NCBI GenBank assembly: GCA_965262305.1
Contig: CBDHEY010000004.1
Coordinates: forward strand, 992,001 to 1,056,000
Reading direction: 5' to 3'
Length of the DNA: 64,000 bases
Source of the DNA: CBDHEY01 sp965262305
GTDB lineage: Bacteria; Pseudomonadota; Gammaproteobacteria; Pseudomonadales; Cellvibrionaceae
Below, piece by piece: positions 33,686 through 44,000 of this stretch. The position numbers were made by a program, and so were the translations under genes. A model generated the notes under the pieces. The model saw nothing but the letters and a program-made list of their open reading frames with translations. It ran no database searches and was not told the DNA's origin. Each line of letters opens with the position of its first letter. The stretch's first letter is position 1.

Positions 33686-35635
33686 ATGGGTAAAATTATA
33701 GGCATCGACTTAGGAACAACGAATTCGTGTGTTTCAGTATTGGAAGGTGATGGCTCTAAAGTAATTGAAAATGCAGAGGGCGATCGCACTACCCCTTCGA
33801 TTGTTGCGTTTACTGACGAGGGAGAAATTCTTGTTGGTCAGAGCGCTAAGCGTCAGGCGGTGACTAATCCTCACAATACGCTTTTTGCGGTTAAACGTTT
33901 AATCGGGCGCAAATTTGCGGATGACGTTGTGCAAAAAGACATCTCAATGGTGCCCTATAAAATAGTTAAAGCCGATAACGGTGATGCTTGGGTAGAAGTA
34001 AAAGATGATAAAAAAGCACCACCTCAGATATCTGCTGAAGTTTTAAAGAAAATGAAAAAGACTGCAGAAGATTATCTTGGTGAGGCAGTGACTGAAGCCG
34101 TTGTAACTGTTCCTGCATATTTTAATGACTCGCAGCGTCAAGCGACTAAAGATGCGGGTAAGATTGCCGGCTTGGATGTTAAGCGCATTATCAATGAACC
34201 TACGGCTGCAGCATTAGCATATGGTATGGATAAGGCCAAGGGCGATAGAACAATTGCAGTCTACGACCTTGGTGGTGGTACCTTCGATATCTCTGTGATT
34301 GAAATTGCCGATGTTGATGGTGAGCATCAATTTGAAGTGCTTTCTACTAATGGTGATACCTTCCTCGGCGGTGAAGACTTCGATATGCGGTTGATTGAAT
34401 ATCTTGCTGAAGAATTTAAATCATCAAATGGTATTGATCTTCACAACGATCCACTAGCGTTACAGCGATTGAAAGAAGCCGCAGAGAAAGCGAAAATCGA
34501 ACTTTCATCATCAGCACAGACAGAAGTCAATTTGCCATATATTACTGCTGATGCGACAGGGCCAAAGCACTTGGTGGTTAAGCTTACTCGTGCGAAATTG
34601 GAATCATTGGTTGAAGATTTGGTTAGCCGATCTCTTGAGCCAGTAAAAATTGCAATTAAAGATGCTGATTTGTCTGCAAGTGATATTGATGATGTAATTT
34701 TAGTTGGTGGTCAAACTCGTATGCCGATGGTGCAGCAAAAGGTTGCAGAGTTTTTCGGAAAAGAACCTCGAAAAGATGTTAACCCAGATGAGGCTGTGGC
34801 GATGGGCGCGGCGATTCAGGGAGCAGTGCTCGCAGGTGATGTTAAAGATGTGTTGCTTCTAGATGTCACGCCTTTGACCCTAGGTATTGAAACAATGGGT
34901 GGTGTAGCAACGCCGCTAATTGATAAAAATACAACGATTCCAACGAAAAAATCTCAAACGTTTTCAACGGCGGAAGATAATCAAACTGCGGTTACTATTC
35001 ATGTAGTTCAAGGAGAGCGTAAGCAAGCGACGCAGAATAAATCACTTGGTCGTTTTGACTTGGCTGATATCCCTCCTGCACCCCGTGGCATGCCGCAAGT
35101 TGAAGTTACTTTTGACATCGATGCGAATGGTATCTTAAATGTGTCAGCAAAAGACAAGGCAACAGGCAAAGAACAATCTATTGTGATTAAGGCATCGTCA
35201 GGCCTTAATGATGATGAGATTGAAAAAATGGTTGCAGATGCAGAAGCCAACGCTGAAGCTGATAAGAAATTCGAAGAGCTAGTGCAAGCGCGCAATAGCC
35301 TTGAAGGTCTAATGCACGCAACGAAGAAAACGTTAGAAGAGGCGGGCGATAAAGCGACAGCTGAAGAAAAATCTGCTATCGAAGCTGCGATTTCTCAGGC
35401 GGAAGAAGCGTTGAAGGGCGACGACAAAGAGGCGATGGAAGCTGCGACTAAAGCATTAAGTGATGCTTCTGCTAACTTAGCGCAAAAGCTTTACGCTGAG
35501 CAACAAGCTGCAGGGGCTGCGGGCGGAGCCGATGCTGCTGGTGGTGGGACAACAGATGCTGGTGCAAGTGAGCAGCCGGCGGAAGAGGGAGTTGTTGATG
35601 CCGAGTTCGAGGAAGTTAAAGACGATAACAAGTAA
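33686..35635 (+). CDS. dnaK: chaperone DnaK (Hsp70)
   Basis: 649 residues. The N-terminal ATPase begins IGIDLGTTNSCVSVLEG, with phosphate loop AVYDLGGGTFDISVIEI and VGGQTRMPMVQ. The substrate domain follows the linker DVLLLDVTPLTLGIETMGG. The lid and disordered tail end in the conserved EEVKDDNK (acidic EEVxD motif). It folds and protects proteins with DnaJ and GrpE, both neighbours. The 190-base gap before it has no clear second heat-shock promoter. Confidence 0.98.
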   Translation: MGKIIGIDLGTTNSCVSVLEGDGSKVIENAEGDRTTPSIVAFTDEGEILVGQSAKRQAVTNPHNTLFAVKRLIGRKFADDVVQKDISMVPYKIVKADNGDAWVEVKDDKKAPPQISAEVLKKMKKTAEDYLGEAVTEAVVTVPAYFNDSQRQATKDAGKIAGLDVKRIINEPTAAALAYGMDKAKGDRTIAVYDLGGGTFDISVIEIADVDGEHQFEVLSTNGDTFLGGEDFDMRLIEYLAEEFKSSNGIDLHNDPLALQRLKEAAEKAKIELSSSAQTEVNLPYITADATGPKHLVVKLTRAKLESLVEDLVSRSLEPVKIAIKDADLSASDIDDVILVGGQTRMPMVQQKVAEFFGKEPRKDVNPDEAVAMGAAIQGAVLAGDVKDVLLLDVTPLTLGIETMGGVATPLIDKNTTIPTKKSQTFSTAEDNQTAVTIHVVQGERKQATQNKSLGRFDLADIPPAPRGMPQVEVTFDIDANGILNVSAKDKATGKEQSIVIKASSGLNDDEIEKMVADAEANAEADKKFEELVQARNSLEGLMHATKKTLEEAGDKATAEEKSAIEAAISQAEEALKGDDKEAMEAATKALSDASANLAQKLYAEQQAAGAAGGADAAGGGTTDAGASEQPAEEGVVDAEFEEVKDDNK

Positions 35636-35688
35636 TACTGCTCGTCTTATGGGTTAAAAACTAAAAATTTTAATCCTACAGATTACTG

Positions 35689-35727
35689 AACGCGGGGAAG
35701 TGCTATTAAAGTCATCTCCGCGTTTTT
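35689..35727 (+). terminator. terminator after dnaK
   Basis: AACGCGG-GA pairs with TC-CCGCGTT across a ~19-base loop and is followed by a T-run. Some transcripts must pass it or start anew to express dnaJ. Confidence 0.65.
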
Positions 35728-35812
35728 GTAATTGATTATGTGAAAATAAATTAAGTGCAAGTGCTTTAAATGCGACTTGCTATGACCGCTTTAAAAGTAG
35801 ATTTGGAACGCT

Positions 35813-36934
35813 ATGTCTAAACGTGACTATTATGAAGTACTTGGTGTAGATAAAGATGCATCGGCACAAGAGCTTAAAAAGGCTTATCGTCGAGTGGCAA
35901 TGAAATTTCACCCAGATAGAAACCCTGATAGTGTAGAGGCAGAAGAAAAATTTAAAGAAGCCAGTGAAGCATATGAAGTACTTTCTGATAGCCAGAAAAA
36001 AGCGGCATACGATCAGTATGGTCATGCTGGTGTAGAAGGTGCAGCTGGAATGGGTGGCCAAGGTTTCGGAGGTGGCAACTTTTCGGATATTTTTAGTGAT
36101 GTGTTTGGTGATATTTTCGGAGGTGGCGGTGGCCGAGGTGGTCCCACTCGAGGGTCCGACCTTCGTTACACCCTCGAAATGAGTCTCGAAGACGCGGTAA
36201 AAGGCACAACAACAAAAATCAAAGTCCCTACACTGGTTTCTTGTAAAACTTGCGGAGGTTCTGGTGCTAAGCCAGGTACAAGTCCAACTACATGTACTAC
36301 GTGTGGTGGCGTGGGTCAGGTTCGCATGCAGCAAGGTTTTTTCTCTGTGCAGCAAACTTGTCCGACCTGCCGCGGCTCCGGGAAAATCATCTCTGACCCT
36401 TGTACTGTTTGCCATGGTCAAGGTCGTGTAGAAGAAACGAAAACGCTTTCGGTCAAGGTTCCAGCGGGTGTAGATACTGGGGATCGAATTCGTTTAGCGG
36501 GTGAAGGTGAAGCGGGCGCAGATGGTGGTCCTTCGGGAGATCTTTATGTTCAGGTTTCTGTGCGCGAGCACGAGTTTTTTCAGCGAGATGGTAAAAACCT
36601 CTACTGTGAGGTGCCTATTAGCATTTTTGAAGCCTGTTTGGGTGGCGAAATCGAAGTGCCTACACTTGATGGTCGTGTAAAGCTAAAAGTACCTGCAGAG
36701 ACGCAAACTGGTAAGCTTTTTCGCATGAGAGGAAAAGGTGTTGTACCAGTGCGCGGCGGTTCGGCTGGCGACCTTCTGTGTCGAGTGACCTTAGAGACGC
36801 CCGTTAATTTGTCTAAACGACAAAAAGAATTGCTAGAAGAGTTAAAAGACAGCATGAAAGGTAAAAAGCATTCTCCAAAGCAAGAAAGTTGGTTTGAAGG
36901 AATGAAAAACTTTTTTGGCGATATGAAAATATAA
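35813..36934 (+). CDS. dnaJ: chaperone DnaJ (Hsp40)
   Basis: 373 residues with all type I parts: J domain with KFHPDRNP (HPD loop), Gly/Phe-rich stretch (GGQGFGGGNFSD), four zinc motifs (CKTCGGSGA, CTTCGGVGQ, CPTCRGSGK, CTVCHGQGR) and the C-terminal substrate-binding barrels. It delivers substrates to DnaK and stimulates its ATPase. Confidence 0.98.
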   Translation: MSKRDYYEVLGVDKDASAQELKKAYRRVAMKFHPDRNPDSVEAEEKFKEASEAYEVLSDSQKKAAYDQYGHAGVEGAAGMGGQGFGGGNFSDIFSDVFGDIFGGGGGRGGPTRGSDLRYTLEMSLEDAVKGTTTKIKVPTLVSCKTCGGSGAKPGTSPTTCTTCGGVGQVRMQQGFFSVQQTCPTCRGSGKIISDPCTVCHGQGRVEETKTLSVKVPAGVDTGDRIRLAGEGEAGADGGPSGDLYVQVSVREHEFFQRDGKNLYCEVPISIFEACLGGEIEVPTLDGRVKLKVPAETQTGKLFRMRGKGVVPVRGGSAGDLLCRVTLETPVNLSKRQKELLEELKDSMKGKKHSPKQESWFEGMKNFFGDMKI

Positions 36935-36959
36935 GTTTAAAAGACTGACTAAATTAAAC

Positions 36960-36982
36960 AGGGGGTGCTTACCCCCTTTTTT
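36960..36982 (+). terminator. strong terminator after dnaJ
   Basis: AGGGGGT and ACCCCCT form a perfect 7-bp stem on a 4-base loop, followed by TTTTTT. Confidence 0.93.
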
Positions 36983-37008
36983 AGTTCAAGGGTTGAGCGA
37001 GTTATAAA

Positions 37009-37818
37009 ATGTCAAAAGTAAAAATAGCGGTCACCGGTGCTTCAGGGCGAATGGGTAAAGCGCTGATAGAGGCGGTGCATCTTTCCAGTGGTGCAGAACT
37101 AGGCGCGGCAATTGTGCGTGCTGAAAGCAGTCTAATTGGTGCGGATGTCGGAGAGTTGTGTGGCCTTGGGAGATTAGGTATTGATCTCGTTGGCGATATC
37201 AAGTCAGTCGTGAATCACTTTGATGTTTTAATCGATTTTACAACACCTACAGCGACATTAGAAAATGCAAAAATCTGTGCCTCGGCAGGTAAAGGATTTA
37301 TTGTTGGTACGACGGGGTTTTCTGAGGAAGAAAAAATCCTATTTAACGAATCAATTCACAATATACCTACCGTGCTTGCAGCCAACTTTAGCACAGGTGT
37401 GAATCTATGCTTCAAGTTATTGGAGATCGCATCAAAGGTCGTGGGCGAAGATTCGAACATTGAGATCTATGAAGCACATCACCGACATAAGGTTGACTCT
37501 CCATCTGGTACTGCTTTGCGTATGGGTGAAGTAATCGCGGATACCTTGAATAGAGATTTAAAAGAGGTGGCCGTGTACGGAAGGGAAGGTCAGATTGGGC
37601 CCCGGGATGGGAACACCATAGGTTTTGCTACGGTACGTGGCGGCGATGTGGTTGGCGATCATACGGTTTCTTTTTTAGCTGATGGCGAGCGAGTCGAAAT
37701 AACTCACAAGGCGTCGAGCCGACTTTCTTTTGCGAGAGGTGCTGTTCGTGCAGCGGTTTGGTGTGCGGGCGCTAAGTCGGGGCTTTACGATATGCAGGAT
37801 GTGCTGGAACTTAAATAA
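37009..37818 (+). CDS. dapB: 4-hydroxy-tetrahydrodipicolinate reductase
   Basis: 269 residues. The Rossmann start is KIAVTGASGRMGKALIEAV, and the substrate motif EAHHRHKVDSPSGTA contains the catalytic His pair and Lys. DapB reduces hydroxy-tetrahydrodipicolinate with NAD(P)H in the lysine/diaminopimelate route. In Pseudomonas it lies directly upstream of carAB; here a leftward gene is inserted between them. Confidence 0.97.
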   Translation: MSKVKIAVTGASGRMGKALIEAVHLSSGAELGAAIVRAESSLIGADVGELCGLGRLGIDLVGDIKSVVNHFDVLIDFTTPTATLENAKICASAGKGFIVGTTGFSEEEKILFNESIHNIPTVLAANFSTGVNLCFKLLEIASKVVGEDSNIEIYEAHHRHKVDSPSGTALRMGEVIADTLNRDLKEVAVYGREGQIGPRDGNTIGFATVRGGDVVGDHTVSFLADGERVEITHKASSRLSFARGAVRAAVWCAGAKSGLYDMQDVLELK

Positions 37819-37856
37819 GAAATATTCATTTTGTTTTCATTTCATTCCAGCATGCA

Positions 37857-39329
37857 TTAAATATTTGGTTCAATAGAAATTGATAAGCGATTATTTTTTT
37901 GTGCTATTTGATTCCATTCTTTAGCAGTGATCGTCGAATCTTGATTAGGATAAGGGAAAAGCGAATCTTCGATTTCACTAATAGATATTAATATTTCTAT
38001 TAGTCCATTGCGTATAGGCGCTGTCGTTTGCTCGAATTGCACATAGCTGTGAGTTATGAAATCGTCGATCGTGAGTGACTGAGATATGCTATTTGAAAAT
38101 AAGCATTCTGTGACGGGTAAATTACCTTTGGCTAATTGCCAGTCGTTTTGATCTTTTCTTTCAAGACAAAAATTTCCAAGATGAATGTTAAGCGCAATGA
38201 TGCCGTTGAAGCCTAAACTATTAAGTTGGTAGACTAAGTTTTGAAGCACCATTACTTGTTCTTCTGTGAGTGCTTGAGAATGGTAATCAAAGTTCAAGTT
38301 AGTATTCATCGCCCAACTCAAAATACTTGCAACGCCAAGTAGGCTTGGTTCGTCAGCGCTGCTGCCTCTTAAATTTGAAAATACCTCGTCGATATTGGTG
38401 TTATTACGTTCGCTAACGGTAGGTAAGCTTGCAAATTTTTCTTCAAGTTTGTTTAAATTGCTCTGAGTCCTAGATTGCTGTATTGCGATAAAAATTAATC
38501 CAATAAAGATCAAAAATAGCAAAATATTTGAGCTGCTAGTAAGGCTTCTCGTTTGTTCGGTATGAGTTTCACTAATACTTTCGGTTTGGCCGTCAGTAGA
38601 TTCTTTTTCATGTTGAGCTGAGCGCTTGATTTCGCCAATAAGCTTACGCAACATAAATTTAGAGTTTTTACTAATTTGTGTGCGTACATCTGCAATATGT
38701 AACTCAAATAGCTTAGCAACTTGCGTTTTTATTTCGTCTGGGTGTGCCTTTCCGTCTTGGTCCTGCGCCGCTCTTTGTGATTTGTCTGGGTTACTTGGTG
38801 AGAGGTTTTCACTATCGGACAGTGTAGTGATTTCGAAACTTTGAGTTTGAGTAACTGGAGTTTTTATCGTCTCTCCAGAATAGCGGCTATCATTACTGGA
38901 GAGTGTATTGTCTTTATGTTGCTCTTCCGGCAGGTCTAGATCATATTTTGGTTTAGGAAGTATTCCAAGTTTTGCGAGAGATGACTCAACTGTTGATGGA
39001 TGCATAATCTCTTTTGAAATGATATCCAATGCGCCAAGTGCATGGGCGTGTCCCGCATAAACGCCGTCTTGTTTTGAGGTGTACATGATAACGGGAATAG
39101 TCGATGTGCTTGGATTGGCTTTCAATATCTTTAGAGCCTCAAGACCATCCATTCCTTCCATGTGATGGTCCATAAATATCACAGCTGGCATATTATAAGA
39201 AAGGTAGCCTAATGCCTCCTCCGCAGATTTTGCCGTGTCTACTTGTAGGTCGTAACTCTTTAATAAACTCGAGAGTTTAAATTGGGCCGTTTTTGAGTCA
39301 TCAACGATCAGCGCGCGGTGGATAGTCAT
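37857..39329 (-). CDS. membrane-anchored response regulator with unknown C-terminal domain
   Basis: About 490 residues from the ATG at 39329 (a TTG six bases before is in frame). Residues 1-120 are a complete receiver: acidic pair DD10-11, phospho-acceptor Asp54 in VIFMDHHMEG, Thr/Ser in VIMYTSKQ and Lys in DIISKEI. A polar, poorly ordered linker of ~130 residues leads to a single membrane helix (LLFLIFIGLIFIAI, about 268-286), a short coiled coil and a ~180-residue C-terminal domain of no family I know (LTEEQVMVLQNLVYQLNSLG, ALNIHLGNFCLE). Topology would place the receiver in the cytoplasm and the last domain in the periplasm. No kinase is adjacent. Confidence 0.82.
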   Translation of the reverse strand: MTIHRALIVDDSKTAQFKLSSLLKSYDLQVDTAKSAEEALGYLSYNMPAVIFMDHHMEGMDGLEALKILKANPSTSTIPVIMYTSKQDGVYAGHAHALGALDIISKEIMHPSTVESSLAKLGILPKPKYDLDLPEEQHKDNTLSSNDSRYSGETIKTPVTQTQSFEITTLSDSENLSPSNPDKSQRAAQDQDGKAHPDEIKTQVAKLFELHIADVRTQISKNSKFMLRKLIGEIKRSAQHEKESTDGQTESISETHTEQTRSLTSSSNILLFLIFIGLIFIAIQQSRTQSNLNKLEEKFASLPTVSERNNTNIDEVFSNLRGSSADEPSLLGVASILSWAMNTNLNFDYHSQALTEEQVMVLQNLVYQLNSLGFNGIIALNIHLGNFCLERKDQNDWQLAKGNLPVTECLFSNSISQSLTIDDFITHSYVQFEQTTAPIRNGLIEILISISEIEDSLFPYPNQDSTITAKEWNQIAQKNNRLSISIEPNI

Positions 39330-39516
39330 CTCCAACCTATTTGTTTTTCTAGTTATATTGCATTTGAGTATAACTAAGAATACTCAAGTTTACCTAGCTG
39401 ACAAGATAGTGTTCTGGAGCCATTATCGCACGGAACTTCTTCACTTTTTAGAAAATAACAGAATAATGGTCTTGGTCAATACATCAATAAACACAATTGA
39501 GGCATTTGGCGTGGAC

Positions 39517-39585
39517 ATGAGTTGTAATTTTACCGTAAAATTCGCCCTCAGATTAGGCGCAAGCCGTGACTCAGTCAGTGATTAA
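39517..39585 (+). CDS. putative carA leader peptide
   Basis: 22 codons, MSCNFTVKFALRLGASRDSV and SD, ending 25 bases before the terminator stem. GAGG lies before an alternative GTG start at 39511. Two Arg codons (of 22) are present. A regulatory leader role is inferred only from position; composition is not strongly biased to arginine or pyrimidine-related signals. Confidence 0.35.
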   Translation: MSCNFTVKFALRLGASRDSVSD

Positions 39586-39610
39586 TCACTCTTAGAGTTT
39601 TTAAGAATTT

Positions 39611-39646
39611 AAGCGAGATGGGGGCTGCTTCATCTCGCTTTTTTAC
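39611..39646 (+). terminator. terminator/attenuator hairpin upstream of carA
   Basis: A perfect 10-bp stem AAGCGAGATG/CATCTCGCTT encloses a 10-base loop, followed on the plus strand by TTTTTT. It would end transcripts that start between 39330 and 39600 and head towards carA. Confidence 0.85.
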
Positions 39647-39802
39647 ACGCAGCCATATGACTTCTTTAAATTTTTTCTTATCCCAAGCATGGCTCGGCCG
39701 TTTCTTTCGAACTAAAAAAAACAGGGAAAGAAGTTTGGGAAAGCTGAATTTAGATAACCTGTCGCTAGATACGCTAATATGATTTCTTTGGAGGAAAGTC
39801 CC

Positions 39803-40966
39803 TTGCCTGAACAGTCCACGCACTCAATATTAGCTGGAAACAACTATAAACCTGCAATATTAGTCTTAGCAGATGGTAGTATTTTTCGAGGAAAATCAAT
39901 TGGTTACCTGGGTTATGCTGCAGGAGAGGTGGTGTTTAACACTGCGATCACGGGCTATCAGGAAATATTGACAGACCCTTCATACGCAAAGCAAATCGTT
40001 ACTCTTACGTATCCACATATCGGCAACACAGGTGTAAACCTTGAAGATGAAGAGTGCGAAAAAATTTGGGCGAGCGGCCTAGTTATTCGTGACTTACCTG
40101 CATTATCGAGTAATTTTCGGGATGAAAGCGCACTAGATACGTATTTAAAAGAAAAGAAAATTGTTGGAATTGCGGATATTGATACGCGTCGACTCACGCG
40201 TGTTTTACGTGATAAGGGCGCGCAAAAGGGATGCTTAATGGCCGGCGATATTGATGAACAATTAGCTGCTGCGCAAATTGAAGCTTTTTCTGGTTTAGAA
40301 GGCTTAGATCTCGCACAAGAAGTTACCACTGACAAGGTTTATCCGTGGAAATCTGGTTCATGGTCGCTCGGAGCTGGTTATTCAGAGTTAGATTCGTCAA
40401 AGTACAAAGTAGTTGCATATGATTTTGGAGCAAAGCGTAATATCTTGCGTTTACTTGTTGATCGAGGTTGTGATCTGACCGTTGTTCCAGCTAAAACTTC
40501 AGCAAGTGATGTATTAGCGATGGAACCAGATGGTGTTTTCTTATCGAATGGGCCGGGTGATCCGGAACCTTGTGATTATGCCATTGCTGCGATAAAAGAG
40601 TTGCTTGAAACAAAAATACCCATTTTTGGTATTTGCTTGGGACATCAACTATTGGCGCTTGCTAGCGGTGCAAAAACTCAGAAAATGAAGTTTGGTCATC
40701 ATGGCGCAAACCATCCTGTTCAAGATCTCCGTACGGGTAGTGTCTTGATTACTAGTCAAAATCATGGTTTCGCTGTTGATGCTGATTCATTACCTGAAAC
40801 GGTTGAGGCTACTCATGTTTCTCTCTTTGATGGTTCATTACAAGGCATCCATCTTAAAGATAAGCCTGCGTTTAGTTTTCAAGGGCATCCAGAAGCGAGT
40901 CCTGGTCCTCATGATGCTGCTTACTTGTTTGATCATTTCATCGATCTGATTGATCAAAATAGATAA
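39803..40966 (+). CDS. carA: carbamoyl-phosphate synthase small (glutaminase) subunit
   Basis: 387 residues from the TTG at 39803, chosen because GGAGG lies 8 bases upstream and the length then approaches the usual ~380; an ATG at 39779 would give 395 residues without a good site. The N-terminal domain starts KPAILVLADGSIFRGKSIG. The glutaminase domain has nucleophile Cys in FGICLGHQLL and the His/Glu dyad in FQGHPEASPG. It hydrolyses glutamine and channels ammonia to CarB for arginine and pyrimidine synthesis. Confidence 0.96.
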   Translation: MPEQSTHSILAGNNYKPAILVLADGSIFRGKSIGYLGYAAGEVVFNTAITGYQEILTDPSYAKQIVTLTYPHIGNTGVNLEDEECEKIWASGLVIRDLPALSSNFRDESALDTYLKEKKIVGIADIDTRRLTRVLRDKGAQKGCLMAGDIDEQLAAAQIEAFSGLEGLDLAQEVTTDKVYPWKSGSWSLGAGYSELDSSKYKVVAYDFGAKRNILRLLVDRGCDLTVVPAKTSASDVLAMEPDGVFLSNGPGDPEPCDYAIAAIKELLETKIPIFGICLGHQLLALASGAKTQKMKFGHHGANHPVQDLRTGSVLITSQNHGFAVDADSLPETVEATHVSLFDGSLQGIHLKDKPAFSFQGHPEASPGPHDAAYLFDHFIDLIDQNR

Positions 40967-41039
40967 AAATGACAACTTAAGAAAATTTAGTAAATAAAGT
41001 TTTCTAGTTAACCTAATTGATTAAAGCGAAATTATCCTA

Positions 41040-44000
41040 ATGCCAAAACGTACCGACATAAAAAGCATTCTAATTATCGGAGCTGGTCCGATCGTGATTG
41101 GGCAAGCATGTGAGTTTGATTATTCAGGTGCTCAGGCCTGTAAGGCACTGCGCGAAGAGGGATTTAGGGTTATTTTAGTTAACTCGAACCCCGCGACCAT
41201 TATGACCGATCCAGTTATGGCTGATGCTACTTATATTGAGCCTATAACTTGGGAAACCGTGGCAAAAATAATCGAAAAGGAACGCCCTGATGCAGTACTG
41301 CCTACTATGGGTGGTCAGACTGCCCTAAATTGCGCGCTCAAACTTCATGAACATGGAGTACTTGAGAAGCATGGTGTAGAGTTAATCGGAGCTAATCAAG
41401 AAGCCATACACAAGGCGGAAGATCGACATTTATTTGATGAGGCTATGAAAAAAATTGGCCTTGAATGCGCGAGAGCAGAAATTGTTCATTCCATGGAAGA
41501 GGCTTTGGAAGTACCAAAGCAATTTGGTTTTCCTGTCATTATTCGACCTTCGTTCACTATGGGTGGATCTGGCGGGGGCATTGCTTATAACTGGGAAGAA
41601 TTTGAAGAAATCTGTGCTCGTGGTTTAGACCTGTCCCCAACTAATGAGTTATTGATCGACGAATCACTCCTGGGTTGGAAAGAGTTTGAAATGGAGGTGG
41701 TGAGAGATAAAAATGATAACTGCATTATCATCTGCTCAATCGAAAACTTCGACCCTATGGGGGTTCATACCGGAGATTCTATTACCGTTGCTCCTGCACA
41801 AACCCTTACGGACAAAGAATATCAGATCATGCGGAATGCATCGATTGCAGTTTTAAGGGAAATCGGTGTTGAAACAGGGGGATCAAATGTGCAATTTGCA
41901 GTCAACCCTGAAAATGGTCGATTAGTTGTAATCGAGATGAACCCGCGGGTTTCTCGATCTTCAGCACTAGCTTCAAAAGCAACGGGTTTTCCTATTGCCA
42001 AAGTCGCTGCAAAGCTTGCCGTTGGTTACACTTTGGATGAGCTTCAGAATGATATCACTGGTGGTGCTACACCTGCATCGTTTGAGCCATCTATTGACTA
42101 TGTCGTGACTAAGGTTCCTCGTTTTACATTTGAAAAGTTTGGTGATGCTGATGCACGACTAACTACACAGATGAAGTCAGTCGGTGAAGTGATGGCAATT
42201 GGTCGCACATTTCAAGAATCACTGCAAAAAGCTTTACGTGGTCTAGAAGTCGGTTCCGCTGGTTTTGAGCCGCGTCTGAATTTAGAAGATGATGATGCGA
42301 TTGCAAAAATACGGCGTGACTTGTCGACTCCAGGAGCTGACCGGATTTGGTTTGTTGCGGACGCTTTTCGTGCAGGAATGAGTTTAGATGAAGTTTTTGA
42401 TCAGTCGAAAATTGATCGATGGTTTTTGGTTCAGATTCAGGACATAGTGGCGACAGAAAAAGCATTGGCTTCGTTGCCTTTATCCGATTTGACGAAAGAT
42501 ATTATGTTTCAATTAAAGCGCAAAGGTTTTTCAGATCGGCGCTTGTCTGAGTTGCTCGCTGTCAGTGAGAAAACACTGCGCGATCACCGGACTAAACTTG
42601 GTGTTCATCCTGTGTTCAAGCGTGTTGATACATGTGCTGCAGAGTTTTCTACGTCCACTGCCTATATGTATTCAACTTACGAAGAAGAATGTGAGAGTGA
42701 TCCATCATCGCGTGAAAAGATCATGGTTATTGGTGGTGGTCCCAATCGCATAGGTCAGGGAATTGAGTTTGATTATTGTTGTGTACATGCTGCTCTCGCT
42801 GCACGAGAGGGCGGTTATGAGACCATCATGGTCAACTGTAACCCAGAAACTGTTTCCACAGATTATGACACTTCTGATCGTTTGTATTTTGAGCCAGTTA
42901 CCTTAGAAGATGTCCTTGAAATCGTAAGAAAAGAAAATCCAAAAGGCGTTATTGTGCAGTTTGGAGGCCAAACGCCGCTCAAGTTGGCGAATTCTCTGGC
43001 TGCTGAAGGCGTACCCATTATAGGCACGAGCCCTGAAGCCATTGACCGAGCGGAAGATCGTGAGCGCTTCCAACAAATGATAGAGCGTTTGGGTCTGCTT
43101 CAACCGCCTAATGCTATATGCCGGTCTACCGAGGAAGCTATCCATGTAGCCCCTAGTGTTGGCTATCCGCTTGTTGTTAGACCATCCTATGTTCTTGGTG
43201 GACGAGCAATGGAAATCGTTTATACCGAAAATGAGCTGCGAACCTATATGACTGAGGCTGTGCAAGCATCCGATGATTCGCCAGTACTGCTTGATCATTT
43301 TCTCAATAATGCGATTGAGGTGGATATTGATGCTGTTTCTGACGGTGATACTGTTGTTATCGGCGGTATTATGCAGCATATCGAGCAATGTGGTGTACAT
43401 TCAGGTGATTCGGCTTGCTCTTTGCCACCCTACTCATTACCTCAAGATGTGCAAGAGGAAATGAAAGCGCAAGTACGTAAGATGGCTGTTGAATTGGGGG
43501 TTGTCGGATTAATGAACACTCAGCTTGCCTATCAAGATGGTAAAATTTTTGTTATCGAGGTAAATCCTCGGGGTTCGAGAACAGTACCATTTGTTTCAAA
43601 GTGTATTGGTCGTTCTTTGGCCAAAATTGCCGCACTTTGTCAGACAGGGAAGACATTAGAGGAACAAGGGTTCACTGACGAGATCGTGCCCAATTATTAC
43701 AGTGTTAAAGAGGCAGTATTTCCATTTAATAAGTTCCCTGCAGTGGATCCAATACTAGGGCCAGAAATGAAATCCACTGGTGAAGTAATGGGAGTTGGCG
43801 AAACTTTTGCTGAAGCATTTGCAAAGGCACAAGTCGGCAGTGGCTCAGCGCTGCCTGAAAAAGGTAAAGCTTTTATTAGCGTGCGTGATTTCGACAAAAC
43901 CGGAATAGTTGTGGTTGCTAAAGAGCTTGTTGATTTGGGTTTTGAGATTGTTGCAACACGCGGAACCGCTGAGCACTTGAAAAAGGCGGGGTTAGAGGTT

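Larger units (their letters stand above)
39336..39802. other. carAB leader region
   Basis: About 450 bases between the divergent regulator and carA. It contains a short plus-strand ORF (39517-39585) and then a perfect terminator hairpin (39611-39644) some 160 bases before carA. No plus-strand gene upstream needs ending, so the set looks like a leader and attenuator. The rest has no feature I can support. Confidence 0.5.
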
